From: Puffinus mauretanicus
Taxonomy: Eukaryota > Chordata > Aves > Procellariiformes > Procellariidae
Length of the DNA: 64,000 nt
Assembly (NCBI GenBank): GCA_023333565.1
Contig: JAJKFH010001792.1
Span: forward strand, 496,001 to 560,000
Reading direction: 5' to 3'
The translations under genes and the position numbers were made by a program. The notes under the pieces are model-generated. The model made no database searches, was not told the origin of the DNA, and saw nothing but the letters and a program-made list of their open reading frames with translations. Positions 48,401 through 61,922 of the stretch are shown in pieces (position 1 is the first letter of the stretch; every line of letters starts with the position of its first letter).

Positions 48401-50410
48401 TTTCTTTTTTAAACTGCAAAGTGGTGGCAGCTATCTTGTAATCCATAAGCGGACCCATTTCTCTAGTTTACAATGTGGTATCTTTGGATACTAAAACCAA
48501 ACACAGGCACCTACGTCTAAGCTAGCTGCAGAGCTGCCCTTCCTAAACAGTCAATTTCTTCTAAAATCAGATTTCTGAGAGAGAGATGACATCAGACCCC
48601 AAACTGCCATTTGTCTCCCCATTGACTGTGAAGGAAGTCTGGTATAGTTTTATCTGCAGGTGTTTGTTCTGTAGACATTTAACATGATGCAAGATGAATC
48701 TCATTCTTTCTGCTCCTTTTTGCAAAATTCAGGACAGAAAAGTCTTTCTGAATTACTACTTTTTTATTACTGTAAACACTGGTATCAGAAAATAATTTTG
48801 ATAAGCACGATAAACTCCATCCTGAGAGCTGAGAGTAATTTCTGCTCCTAATTCTCCTATTTGAAGGCTATTCGTCACTGTTTTCGTGACTAAAAGCCTT
48901 CTGTTTTCCTAAATTTCTAATGCACCTTTTCTATCCACTAAACCTTCTCTGCCTAGAAAAGCACTTAGATCTTACGTTTCATAGCATGTTTCATTTATCT
49001 CTTCCTTATTCCCGAGTATTCATCAGAATCAGAGACAAGATCGGAAATATAAATTGAATTAAAAGATGTTGACCAATGTAAAAGGATGCCTCATAGAAAA
49101 TAAAATCAGAATTGCAAAAATCAAACCAAGTGAGAACTAGAAAAGAAATTAAAGCAATATAAAAAGATTCATATGAAGTAAGGAAAAAAGAGGAGTAAGT
49201 TGGGAAGATGGGATGAACACAAAGGTAAAAAGGTGAACAGATTGTTCACGTCAACCACCACCCAGGTTCAGTGAGTCCTCCTCGCTCAGATGTACATATC
49301 CTTCCTAATGGATCTGCTTTCTATAGCATCCTCTTTATTTGGCAAAACCTAATCCAAACCTGATCTGACACGGTTGCTCATTGAATTTGTCAGAGAAATG
49401 TGCCAGCTCTAAAAGGAGTAACTGAATCTTATTGGTAAGATTTTTTGTTCTTCAGCTTTCATCTGGGAGCTAGAACCTCTTCATAATGATTTAGTTCATA
49501 ACAACATTTTATCTCGGAAATGTCTAGATTGTATAATTTATAACCATACTGCAATGTAAAATACATATATTTATTTATGTCTGTAAGTATATGCACATGT
49601 ATGTTTATATAAAACACTATGTGTATGAAATCATCACAAAAATCCCTCTGTATTCATGTAGTCCTCTTGACAATCTATAAGGGACTTCAAGAATTACGGC
49701 ACCAATAACTCTTTCATCTTTCTTCCCCTGTGTGATTTTGACCCAGACAGCTTCCCTTTCACCCAAGATATTCCTCCTTGTTTCTTTACTGTTGCATTAA
49801 ATAAATCAGTATCCCATCACCTTTAACTATATTCTTTTTGATTTTGAACAGCTCACTCCTGTCAGTTCCCATCTTCCAGTCTTGACTGCTCTTTCACCAT
49901 GTTCCTGTCACCTTGCAATACTCAAATCCACAACCTGTAATTCCTGCTCCTTCCGTGGAGACGAAGGTTGCTCTTTTGGCTTACCTATGAAACTCTTTGT
50001 CTTTGTCCAGCCTTCCACGCATTTTCTAGATGATCTTTCACAGCTCAAGCTCTCTTCTTGTGGGATTAAGGAGAAACAGGAGTGTCTACGTGTCATCTAT
50101 CAGTATTTCCAGCTGACCAGAGTACAGTTTGTCCTCTTAAGTTGTGCAAGCAGATATTGCCTGTGCTCTATAAAAACTATAGCAAACAAACACTTTCTGT
50201 CAGGGAAAGGACCATCCAACAGCAAAAAGCCTCTGATGATTGAGGCCAGAAAGTTCCAAGCATCTGAATCCTGACAATTAGCAATCAACACGATACAACT
50301 CCTCCAAAACTATTTAAAATGTAGGTCTTGTCAGCCTTTGCACTATCAACCCAACAGCCTACACTGAGAGCTCTCTTCACACCTCTGGCCAGCTTTTTCT
50401 TATAAGGAAA

Positions 50411-50478
50411 GAATCATAGAATCATAGAATCATTAAGGTTGGAAAAGACCTCTAAGATCATCGAGTCCAACCAAGCCA
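50411..50478 (-). mobile_element. CR1 3' stub, 68 bp
   Basis: Two AATCATAG octamers, 'aatcattaaggttggaaaag', 'acctctaagatcatcgagtc' and 'caacc' are the extreme 3' end of the same kind of CR1 as the copy at 19323. The sequence then switches to unrelated DNA at 50479. This is an extreme 5' truncation, or the rest was deleted later. It has no coding part. Confidence 0.9.
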
Positions 50479-51404
50479 ACAATTTATATTTTTGCTCTCA
50501 CAAAAATCCCCTCTCTGATATTATGACAATCATATATGAGAACTATCTTTTACTCAGTACAAAGGGTATTGAACCAGACAGCTTTGGGGTTAAAAGCGTG
50601 ACCTGTTTGGTTAAAAAGATCCAAATATTTACAGGTTGACAGAAACAACTCATCTCATTTGTGGATCAGCTACGCTGGGGACACAGACTGCTTATATATC
50701 TTCATCAAAATGAATTGAATCCCAAACACCAATTTCTTACCAAGGTCCAAATACTTACAAACTAATGTCAGACACTTGAGGAAGTGACCCAGAGGACTCT
50801 ACAAATTGCATGATTTTATAAAATAGGCTACCTGGTTCGACTGATCTTGTAGCTGAGGGTCCATGAGTCAGAGCAAGGAAATCTAAGTATTCCATGGTTT
50901 GTCACAACATTTCTGTCTGCCTCTGAAGGAGGCCTTTGGATCTTTTTTGCTTTCATTTTCCAGTCTGAAGAATGGGACTAATAATGTCAAGCTCCTGGAT
51001 TGTGTTGCTGAACCTATCAATAAATGCACAGTGAGTTCAGATCCTTAAAACAAAACAGTTCAATACAAGGTTAAATATTACAATGGAACTGATTAACAAT
51101 AATATATGTATGTGTTTGACTGACGAATGTAGACAGCTGGGCATTTTTTTATTTGTGTTCATGTTGATAGATATGTAAAGAAAAGAAATCACTAAAGTTG
51201 GCCGATGCAGTGATGATAGAAGACATGCAAATTTACAAGCCAGTAATCAGATGCCACCTTCTGGTTCATGGAGAGAAGGAGAAAATCAATAGCCCTATAT
51301 AAATAAATCAGTCAGACTGTGTAATACCTGTCTGCATTATCCATACATGCACTTAGTCACAGAAACCCACCATAGTGGCAACTGGAAAAGAAAGTCTCTA
51401 AAAC

Positions 51405-51450
51405 AGAAAAAGAAGAAGGAATGAAGAAAGAGAGAAAGAAAGAAGAAGGA
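51405..51450. repeat. GA-rich simple sequence
   Basis: Purine tract of AGAAGAAGGA and GAAAGA units, two partial copies of 'agaagaaggaat'. Confidence 0.8.
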
Positions 51451-54400
51451 ATAGTGGAGAAGGGATGGCTTTGTTCTGGAAAGGGAACAAAAGTCATCCG
51501 TAGCCCATAAGGGATCTCACAGCGTATCAGGTCCCGCCTGAGTCCCAGCAGCCACTGAAGCAAGACTCAGTGTTTCTCCAGAGCACTCCTTGCTCCCACT
51601 CCTGGCCGTGGTCTGGTCCAGCATCAGAAAAGAAGATACGTACTAGAATATTACAACCTCTCAAAATCAAGTGCAGTCCTAAAAGTAGCTAAACAATAAA
51701 AAAAAAAGAACAAAACAAACCCCAAAAGCGGTTTGTCTAATGCCTCCACTATAGGATCCCATTCTGTGAAAGAAATTTGAAACATGTTGAACAAACATCT
51801 GTTTGTGCTGTGGTGTTCTAAAAATTTAAAAAATGAGAATGATAATTTCATTTTATACACATTATTTATAAAAACTGATTTGACTCCTGTTTAAGATGAT
51901 ACTGGGATTAAGAAAAAAATATTTTAGAGGACCCATTTGTCATTATGTAATGATATAATGATATAATTTCAACAAATTAAAAAATAATACACAGAATCAA
52001 TTTAATCCTCTTATAAATTGGAGCTAACAAGTCAGTCTTCTTACATAGCCAGAAGCAGAATGGGGAATTGTTAAAACATTTTTAAAGTAAAGTTTTTTAA
52101 ATTACACGTTGTAAAGTATAGCTCAATAGCTAATCTAACATATTCACATTACCAGTGACTCTGATAGAGAAAATAAGAACAAACACCTTTGTCTTTACTA
52201 TCTAAATTAACTAAAACTGAACAAGAACATAAATATTTGTCTGGTCAGGGTTTAAATAAATTTCAGACTTTAAAATGACAAGTGTAGAATTACTTATTAA
52301 TTTGCCAAAGGTAAATATTCTTCCTTTCTCTGGTTTGGAAAGCTTTTTGCTTAATTACCTCTTCTTTCAGCTTACAAGAAATATTTTTCACTTTAATTCT
52401 GCAGTTTGTTCATCAGAGTCATCTGGCATTGTTCCAAGTGCAGTTTTCAGTGTTGATTTAAACAGCTGGAAGCAGGAGGGAGAGCGGGGAATATTTAACT
52501 AACGAGAACAATTCTATACTGTTGATGTTGTATATTTTCATCTGAATCCCAATACCCGTACAAACGCACTTGATACAAATTGGGAGTAAAATGTCAGTCA
52601 CTATCTAGTAAGTAAGACTTCATTCACCCTTTTCCAAGGTAATGAAAAGGCTGAATATATGTACGTGAAGCTATATATTTATTTAAATAAATGTATAATA
52701 TTTTAGTGTATTCCCTGGGTTACCAGAAAGTACCAAGGACTAAATTGCCTTAAATTCTGTGTTCTAGTAGATAAATCTAACAAATAAAATCAGAATCCTT
52801 TTCTTTGGAAAGTAAGAGTAATTGGGGAAGAGCATTCAAAATAACAATTGAACCAAGGAGTTTTGCTTGCATTTTTAAATCATGATTAAAATTGGAATTT
52901 TAAAGCACAGTGATATATTTCAAACCACTACATTTCTAATTTACCAAAACACATGGTTCATTCTTATTTGAGTTCAACAGAATTGTTCACAATATAATAC
53001 CAAAAATGTCCTGCACTTTTCCTCCAAGAGGAAAATTCCTATGGATGTTAAGAGGTGGCTGTGATTAAAATTCTATGCAAAATTATCAGTATTTGCCCAA
53101 GAGTTGAGTAGCAGTGTATGGCTTGTTTGTTTTTTTTCCTCTTCCAGATTAAACATGTTTTGTCCTAGGTCAACAGCCTCATCTTGTTCGCCAGAGTGCC
53201 CAGCCTAGCTGCAGTTTAGGCATAGATGTACAAGTTTTCTCAAAGTTATCAGTAGAAATACCACTTTATTTTAACAGAAATGAAGGTCTATCTATTTCAA
53301 ATCTCAGAGTTCCTGATTCAAACCAATCTAGGGAAAATTCCTTAAAGGAGCTTGTTTAATACTACTAGACAGATCACTAATAGGTTGCAAAGGGAATGCA
53401 TAAAGCCTGAAGACCTATAAGATTACCAAGATGTGCCTTAGTATTTATCCATCTATATTCCTCCACTCACTGTTACATGTTCAAAGGTGTTTGTGTTCTT
53501 TTCAGACTCAGATAATATGCAGATGTTTGGTGTATAGTCATATGTGTTCCCTGTCTGTCGTAAGTACAACTCAGGGAAAGTCTTTAAGGCTTCTTTGATT
53601 TGCCCTTCCTAAGTGAAGATTAAATGCCTCATTGGTGGCTCTGAAATCAGTTGAAACTTGCATAGTTGGGTGGCTCTGAAACTCACAAGAGCAAAAATAT
53701 GGTTTTCTCATATTTTAGTATCATGGTTCAATGGTTCTTTCTAAATCTTGGACTGATATCCACAATACGTCTTAGGAAACTTCATAGCCAAAGTATTAAG
53801 CTCGGCAATTAAACCTATCAAGGTGAAGAGCCCAAGTTCCTCATATTTAATAAATACTTGTAAGCTTGTGCGAAAAGACTAGTTAAATCTGAAAGCCTAC
53901 AAAAGAAGTGGAAGTTGAGCAAAGCTATTATACTAGACCTGGCTCCTGGTTTGGACTTGTACCTCATGCACCTTCATCCCTCCAGAAATCCCCATGGTAG
54001 TCTCCCTATTTTGGACACACACATGAAGCACCAGAGGAGCTGATACTGCTCATTTATTCATAATAAATTGCCAGTCAGAGAAACCCATGGCCGCCTTTAG
54101 GTAGAAGACTGGCTTAAATGAATGGTTTAATCACTAAGCTGTTAATCAAAAGATAATTGTCCAGGAAATCAGGGCTACAACAATACTAGCAAACTTAGCT
54201 GTGTCAGGAGATGAGCACGTGGAATTCAATTACCCATATTGTTGGAGCAATGTACTTTTTTGGCCAACACTGTGCCATGAAATTTCTGTTCATAGAGCTA
54301 GTATTGTTCATGGACCCTTCCCAATAGACAGTTTGTCTGTGGCTAACCTATATGGGGAAGCAAGAGAGTTTCATGACATGAAAGAGGCCAGACTGTGCCA

Positions 54401-57400
54401 GGTGATCTTAAAATCAGAAAAGCCCTTTCAGGTATTCAGTTTACTTTAAATAGATGTAGCTAAAGAGTCATGGTCCCAGAATAACATTATGCAAAAAAAA
54501 AAGTACCTGACAACATAAGTGAGTGAGAAAGATCACATATAGGATTCTACCATCAACTCTTCCTCCTGCTCTGATTGAAATTTGCAATAAAATACGTAAA
54601 AATCCTTTCTACTCTAGATGCTGAGCTTTTAAGATGAAATTTGATCAATTTATGCTCTCACACATTGTGGTATAGTGTGGTTGCCCAAAACAGCAAAACA
54701 CTATGCTTGACAATTGAGTTGGTCAATTCTGAGAACATGTTCCTAAGTAATGGCATTACACTTCTTTCCATATTATTTTCTCTCTCATTCCTTGCAGAAG
54801 CCTTCCTGGCTTCTGCACATTGCAGGTTTTCATCATTTTTTCTCCTGCAGTGTGCGGGCCTTTTCCCTTCACTATTGACTTAGTAGCTAATATATTATAT
54901 GAATATTTCAAATTATTTCTTTTAAGACTGCATGTGTCAAGAATTAATGCCACCTGCCCATGTCATCAGCCTTCTTGAAGTTCAGTATTATTGCTTACCC
55001 TAAATAATCAAAATGAATTTCATCTGACAGTTTCATTTATTGCTTGTCAGTTTTCTTGTACTGATAATGAGCTTCTATGCATCCCACCAGTTTGAGATAT
55101 TTTCATATGTATTAAGTCTCATTCCTGGAACGTATTCCTTGAATAAGAAGGTCCCACCTGAAGGTCCCACCTCATGCTCCACTATAGCTTGTTCAATATC
55201 ATATACAATGGCGACACAGGACCTCAAAAGCTTTCCTGCTCAATGAACTCATGTGTCTGTTAACCCTGTCTGCACATCATCGATCAGACCGGGCAGTTAT
55301 GTCTGTGCATGAGGTCACAGCAGGGAACAGGCTACCTCATAGGGCTCCAGAAGGCTCTCTCTAGCCAGGGAGTGCCCTGTCTGAGCACGTGTGCCAGGTG
55401 AAACCTCCAGCACATAACTTGAAGCGGTGATGTCTCCATGTGTTGGGAAAAAAAAAAAGAAACGAGGGCTGCAGCATCACCCATTCATTCTACTTACAAA
55501 TTCCGGTCACTTATGCCATATTTTGCCATCCTCTCTCCTTTCATGACCTGTTTGTGGGCAACATATTCAAATATATGTGTTTCTAAAATAAGTTTGTGCA
55601 ACATATTTGAGTAAATTAGACTAATCTGTAAATCTGTCATGTTATTGAAGGGAGATACTTATCAATAATATATGTTATAATACAATAATGGCTCTAGACT
55701 TAAATTAATAAGTTCTTGAGATACCTACATCTTTGTAAGACAGTCCAGACACCAGCTGTTTCTGTCTGCAACAGTCTTAAGGCATTAAGTAGGGGTGAAA
55801 TAAAAAAAAATCCACACCTGGAAATGTTCCATCTAGGAATTTAATAGAAGTCACTCTGAGAACATATACACCAGCACAGAGAACAACCTCCTGTGGAAGA
55901 TTATATTAAATCCTATGGAGGAAAGAAAATTCATTGTTCATTTTAAAGCACTTAAAAATTTCTGAGAAAAACTCTTTTTTTTTTTTCAATGAAATTCTAT
56001 GGGAATTTTCAATAAGGGGCTGATATGTCAAGGATGAGTGATGAAACAAGTGCAAACTTTGCAGCCAGATGATGACATTTCCTATAGACCCTGACCTTAC
56101 ACACCTGACCTAGGAGGATGTGCAATATGTGCTGTAATCCACATTTGAACGGGACTAACCTCTTAATCCCAGAAAGAATAGGATTTACTTGATTTGAAAT
56201 GTACTTCCAGCAGTGGACATGCCCAATGTGCTGCCCTTGCTAAGAAACTTCCACCAGAAGCCGGACAGCTTCCATTATGCAGAGTGGGCTGAGATATTAA
56301 ACAGTAGGCTTAAAAAGAAAAAAGGAAAAAAAAGGGTAAAAAACCAAAAAAGCATCAATCCCATCTTTTACAGTGTTCTGATAAAGATCCCTGAAAAATG
56401 TGCTTTAAAGAAGCCAGCCAACTTTCATCTGAACAGGTCAAGAGGGGAGAGAAACCTTTACAGCACGCACAAAGAGGGCATAACGTTCAGTTTGGATAGC
56501 GCCTTACCTGATGAATTCTGATTGCATCCTCATTTGACTTGTTTAAACTGTTACTAAATGTTCTTCCACACCCAGTGAACTAAACACATCGAGGAGAACT
56601 TAGTTTGAAAGCTATTATCGTATTCATTTCTTTTACACTTCTGAGAACATTGCTTATGGCACCTTACGAATTCCTGTGAATTCCCTTTTTAGTACCTTAG
56701 ATAGAGGGTGTGAAAGAGAATATGATCAAAATTAATGCTGAAACATCTACATAGGCAAAAAACTGCCTGGAAAATCAGGCCTTAAGGAGAATTCACTGTT
56801 CAGCTTTAGCTTTACATTCGCAGCTGAGTGTGTTCTAAGTGTTTTATATGGAAAGTAACATAGATATGAGCACTTGGCTTCCCAGTGAATTAGGAAATCC
56901 TGCTGTTCTACCACTTTGCACAAAGGATTGGAAAAGCAGAGATAATACACAGTGTGTAAAGAGGAAGGGCTCTCTTTTTCAAAGATATTGTTCTCCCATT
57001 AACAACAGGCCACAAGACCTGAAGATGAAACCCTTGTAATCGTTGGCTAATGATCAGATAGTGTTTTATAAATAACTCAAATTATAACAATTCAAGTTAA
57101 TTTTTTACCAGGTGAAGTCAAATAATGGTAAAAGTACTGCTGTTGAGAGGAATAACCTAAATGGTTGATACCTGGAACCAGAGGCATCTGGAATTTAGGT
57201 ATTTATGGGGATGTTCATGTATCATTCCTGTGTTATAACTTCTTAGTAAACAATAATACATGAATCTTGATGATATAAGAGAGAAAATTGCTCTCCCCAC
57301 CCTTTGCAGAACCAAAGAGCGAAGGTACAAAATTGCAGCCTCTGAAAGGTTTTGCATAACTAGATTATCACTGAAGCGACTAACAAAATGAACTAACATG

Positions 57401-59322
57401 TAATCTTTTTGTTAAATTAATATTGCCACTGATGTTCTGAGAGCAAATCTTCCTTTTTAGTGAATCATTTTAGACAGCCAGTAGGAGGTGGTAATGTGCA
57501 AAGTGGATGGTACTTCAATCTCTCTACACACAGATGTGGTTTGGGGCTTACTGGTTGTGATTTTTTGCAATTAGCTTGGAGGTCTCTTTGTATTATGAGA
57601 TCTTCTCTGATGAGTCAAAAGTCCAACCAAGAGAGTATCATGGTGTCATCTGACACAAGATGGTTCTAAGGACAACCAGTTATATGAAAAGTTCTGAGAC
57701 TTCAAGAGTAGCATATGTAGAAATGCAACCAATTTTGTATAATCTAACTTTCATCACGTACAATGCAGATACCTATAACCACATGCTCTAAACTCCCTAT
57801 AAAAAGAAAAGAGAAAGAGAAAAATGGAGGGAAAAAAAGCACTTTTAGGAATCAGTGCAGCTCATTCCAAATAAATATCTCAGAGAGGTCAGGTGAATTA
57901 CTTGCTAAATGTGTCCGTTCCTCTGCGTTGGCTTTTTTGGGTACTGTAGGAGACCAGCTCTGCAGATATTTTAAGTTGGGCGAGATGTGTCCCATGTATC
58001 TCTGTCAGATGTGACCTGATGGGTATAAACACCTACCATTGCTCCTGGGGTTATAGCCTGACATCAGACATAGAAACTTGAATATTCTCTCTCTTCAAGA
58101 GCAACCCTGATGAAGTGGGTGTTAATAGCAGAAAGGAGGAGAAGCATCGTGTCTTTTGCTGTCTACACAATACCCAGATGGCATCAATTTGATATCTCTG
58201 AGAAACCCCATGACAAACTGCAACATATAAGCAGATTGAAACAGTGGGCTTGCATAAAATCTTATGTGCATTTAGAAGTAGAAGAATATCTTGGTTTCCT
58301 GAAAATAAGCATTATTTTCAAACAGTTCATTGTATAGTATTTATCATATACACTGGGTTTGCATGTGTGTTTTTCTCTCCTAATCCTGTTGATTGCACTG
58401 TATTTTAAAGTCAGATGAAAGGAAGAGCAAGCAAACAGAGTTTTTTCTGTTGCTTTGATGTCACTAATGTTCTGTCAACTGGCTTATTAAACCATACACT
58501 CTTAGTACTCTAAGCAAAAGCTTGAATGCTTTACAAGGTGTCTAAAAATATACTGTGATCCTTAAAAGTATGATCATACTTATCGGACAAGACACTAAAT
58601 AAAAGATGATGCTCAAGACCTCTTTTATATTTTATTCACCTCTACATATAAGTTTAATCAGAGCGGCAGAATTTTCCATTCAGTCATAGTCAGTTAGGGA
58701 AGTCTTGCGGAGTCTGGAGGTGAGGTTTTTACACTATGTATTTTAAAAACAGTTTAAACAACACCATCCAGCTAATTTCCAACATGGAACAAGCTGGAAT
58801 GAAAATGACACTGAGAGAAGAAATTGCTTGCAGCATTATTTTGTTGCAATGGAATACAACAATCCCACAAAGGAACAAGGGGATCGGTGATAAGTGTTGA
58901 ACTCACAAGTCTTATGCATAGCGCAAAGAAGCTAAAGATCTGCGTTGAATTACGAGTCCAAAGGGACCTGTTGCTGTTCTGACACTGACTCCATTCTTGC
59001 TCTGCAAAGAAAGTTCTTTGGTGTTCCCTTTACCTGAGAGTTTCTACACTTGTTCAATCCCTGCAGAATTCCTGAACTTGTTCCATGACATTTTAACTGA
59101 ATGGAGAGAGATTGGGTGAAAAATGTGACCAAATGATCAGATTTTTAATTGGTGCAACCTGCCATCCCTTAAATAGTGGGGGACACAAATGTTTGTCTCC
59201 AGACAAATGTTTCCAAACTACTTATTCTTTCCTGGGACCCAAACAGCGAGAACATAGTATTATTCCTCAAACTTAAAGTCTCTCTTAAAATAACGAGTCC
59301 AAATTTTAAGAAGGTTTTATAT

Positions 59323-59395
59323 TGTGGTGAACCTCTGGCTCTGTTGACATTAGCAATGCCTCTCTTTTTGGTTTCAGTGGGACCAGAAAGTTATA
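59323..59395. repeat. remnant of ancient palindromic repeat family
   Basis: 'gaacctctggctctgttgac', 'attagcaatgcc' and 'ggtttcagtgggaccagaaa' follow the AATCCTGGCCCCATTGAAGTCAATGGC...TTGACTTCAATGGGGCCAGGATTT order of the old family. The outer CTGG and CCAG blocks pair as inverted arms. Confidence 0.5.
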
Positions 59396-61555
59396 CTTGG
59401 TTTCTTTTCCAACTAAACAGAAATATTTTCCTCAGTATTTGCTCTATTACCTTATCTCAGATATTTTTTTCTTTTTGCTGCTGAGTAGCATTCCCAATAA
59501 AACTGGGTCACAGGAGTAACAAGACGTAGCTTCAGAAGATGAGTAGCTCTTGCTCTTTCCCTGCTTTCTGTTTGGTACTCTAAGCCTCTGTAGAGCTTTT
59601 AATCCCAGATCTCTGGATGGGATTCAACAGGCTTAGCAACAAAACATAAAAGCTTACCAAAAGCACCCAGAAAGGACTTCATTCTGTCTGCCTTTTTCCT
59701 AGCTGATCACTTATTCATCCTACTTTCATATCTATCATTTTAATTACTTTTCCTCAGTTTTGGAAGCCACATACTGTTGCTTTGCATTTGAAAAAATCAT
59801 CTGGCTTGATAAACCCATGCAGTCATGTTGAATGGGGAATCTGCATTTCTACTTCCAAAGGCAGCCTCCAGGTCAGCACATGAAAAGTCTGAGGTCAAAA
59901 TGTTGTCAGTAATGAGATCCCAGGCATTTCAAAAGTTCACATAGCTCTTTGTACAGTGCAGGAGAATCCCTCTGTTTCCTCTGGTGCTGTTTCATGCTAA
60001 TTTGGAAGCTGCAAACTGGCATGAAACATTTCAAATGAAACATCAGTTCATCTTGGATCCTGATTTATGGCTTTTGCAGAGTGCTGGGGTTGAAGCTGTT
60101 GAATTCTTAGGAATAAGAAAAAGACAGCTATAATAATATAATAATAAAAAGACAGGAATAAGAAAATGCAGCTAGATAGCACATGCGTGAAATGAAGAGT
60201 GAGTTAATTGCAAATATTCCAAATACATCTTTTACATGAAGTCAGGGGTCTGTTATTTCCTGCTTTATATTTTTGATAAACACTCCCATTATAAAAAGTG
60301 CAATAAATAATAATTTGTTTGAGCAATGACTTTCCCCCCTCCCCTCTCTTTTTCAAAGGATACCTTACATTGCTAGGCACAAATTAAAAGCCATGAGACT
60401 TGGTCACCTTCTGATAGTCAGCAACTCAGCTGTTCATAACAAGCTCATTCCAATTTTGCAATACATGTTGTTGCAGGAGGATGGGAACTGAATGTGCTTA
60501 TCATGATAAACAGAGAAAGCTTCATGCCCCACCACCCAGAAGTTCCCAACTAAGTCCTCAAGCAAAATTTGACACCAGCAGTCCAACAGACCTGTAGATC
60601 AAGACTCCATGAAACAGTAAGTCTTGATCATCCGGAACCCTTGATATTTTTGAGATCCTAAGCCACACTTTTTCAACTTTCTTTTCCCACTTACTCCAAA
60701 GCTTTGGTCAGATCAAGGAATAGAGAGAAAAGGGATCATGAGAAATTTTCTTATATTTCTTAAACTAAAGAAAATGTGGAAATCAAAGAAGTAATACAAA
60801 TTTAAGAAGTAACATTTTACCACAGATATTGAGGTCCATAGCTTGCAAGGAGCCAAGTGCTAGGTAAAGGTTAACAAAAGTTAGTGAAAACATGAGAACT
60901 GAGCACCAAGTTTTCTTTTCAATATCAGAGAAGTTTTCTTGTAAGTCAAATAATTAGAGGTTGGCCTATGTTCTAAAGTATGAGAACCATTTTTGTTTCA
61001 AAACTTTTTTTTTTTTTTAAATATATATTGTGACACTAGATATTCACCTTTTTCATGATCACAAAACCTGTTTATGCAGCATCTGTAGTCCAAGGCCCAA
61101 GAGATTAAGAGGAGCTTGGATCCTTTCTGAGCTGAACCCAAGCTCTGAACCTTTTGAGTTTTGTCTGTCATTGATGTTTGTATCCCGCTGGAAATGCAGA
61201 CAAACTGGACTTCCAGTCCTTCAGAAACAACCTTGAGATGCAAGAAATGTTATTTTCCCTGCTTTCCACTCCTTTAAAAAAACCCAGCAGGGTATATCAG
61301 ATGTAGATTGAGGATTAAGTTATAATTACAATCAATATTTTTGCCATGCCCGCTTTGCCAAATAATATATATTTCAGTCAGTGCACTTTGGGGATTTATC
61401 TCTGCAAGGCCTGTTTCTGCCCAAATCAGTGTGTCTTTTCCTTTGATATTCCCACAGTGTTCACATATACCCTCAAACATACACAGCCCTGGGTAATATG
61501 TCTCCAATGCGATGAAATCAATGGGAACACAGCCTTTTTTGCCTGACAGTATTGT

Positions 61556-61650
61556 CAGGGTGTATTATCTGGTTTAGGCTGTGGCTTCAGTTCATAGCAG
61601 TCGTCAGTTAAATTTCCCTTTCTGAAGCTGAGCAAAGTGTGGTAATGTCA
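61556..61650 (+). repeat. left terminal inverted repeat
   Basis: Starts CAGGGTGTATTATCTGG and contains CAGTTAAATTTCCC and AAGTGTGGTAATGT. Carries an extra roughly 10 bp relative to the right arm. Confidence 0.8.
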
Positions 61651-61825
61651 CAGCCACAGGCGACTGCCGCTCACAGGACGGTTTACCGGTGGAGCTTAGC
61701 CTCCTGGCTTGTCACAGTGTATATATCTCAGGGTCTTCTTTTCCTTCCTACTCAGAGGTTTCCAAGAATGTTGCCTGGAGCAGTCATGGGATGCAAAAAA
61801 AGAGAGATTTTTGTTCTGCACTTAG

Positions 61826-61912
61826 CAACATTACCACACTTCACACTCAGTTTCTGATAAGGGGAAATTTAACTGACTGCTCTGAACTAGATATACCAGA
61901 TAATACACTCTG
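61826..61912 (-). repeat. right terminal inverted repeat
   Basis: Reverse complement of the left arm: ACATTACCACACTT, GGGGAAATTTAACTG and ACCAGATAATACACTCTG in that order on the plus strand. Confidence 0.8.
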
Positions 61913-61922
61913 ACAGTGCTGT

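Larger units (their letters stand above)
44633..50410. other. gene-free stretch
   Basis: No gene recognised. It holds T-rich tracts (45490-45512, 45701-45738), an old palindromic-repeat copy (46732-46885), a short perfect palindrome (47122-47140) and a CA repeat (48371-48400). A 130-codon frame at 49882-50274 has no domain I recognise. Confidence 0.5.
50479..61545. other. long gene-free stretch
   Basis: No gene, RNA gene or well-preserved repeat in 11 kb. It holds a GA-rich tract (51405-51450), a small duplication of 'aaggtcccacct' (55148-55172), a T run (55974-55988), a 16-base palindrome (58566-58581), one old-repeat footprint (59323-59395) and a T/A tract (61004-61028). Open frames reach about 100 codons (56213-56521, 59176-59484) without recognisable domains. 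Confidence 0.5.
61556..61912. mobile_element. 357-bp non-autonomous DNA transposon with long TIRs (hAT-like)
   Basis: The ends are imperfect inverted copies of each other over about 90 bp, with three strongly conserved blocks. The terminal 18 bases are CAGGGTGTATTATCTGGT on the left and CAGAGTGTATTATCTGGT reversed on the right (17 of 18). The second block is a 14-base CAGTTAAATTTCCC. The third is a 14-base AAGTGTGGTAATGT. Flanks are ACAGTATTGT and ACAGTGCTGT, a likely 8-10 bp target duplication with two differences. CAG termini and an 8-bp-class duplication are the hAT pattern. The 175-bp interior has no transposase frame, so it is a MITE mobilised in trans. Superfamily is inferred; the inverted-repeat structure is directly seen. 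Confidence 0.8.

Noticed and set aside
49882..50274. 130-codon Cys-rich plus-strand frame
   Set aside because: No family match, no signal peptide or spaced Cys pattern, no splice or promoter context; compatible with chance.
58566..58581. 16-base perfect palindrome aagtatgatcatactt
   Set aside because: Short AT-rich palindromes are expected by chance in 64 kb; no other signal around it.
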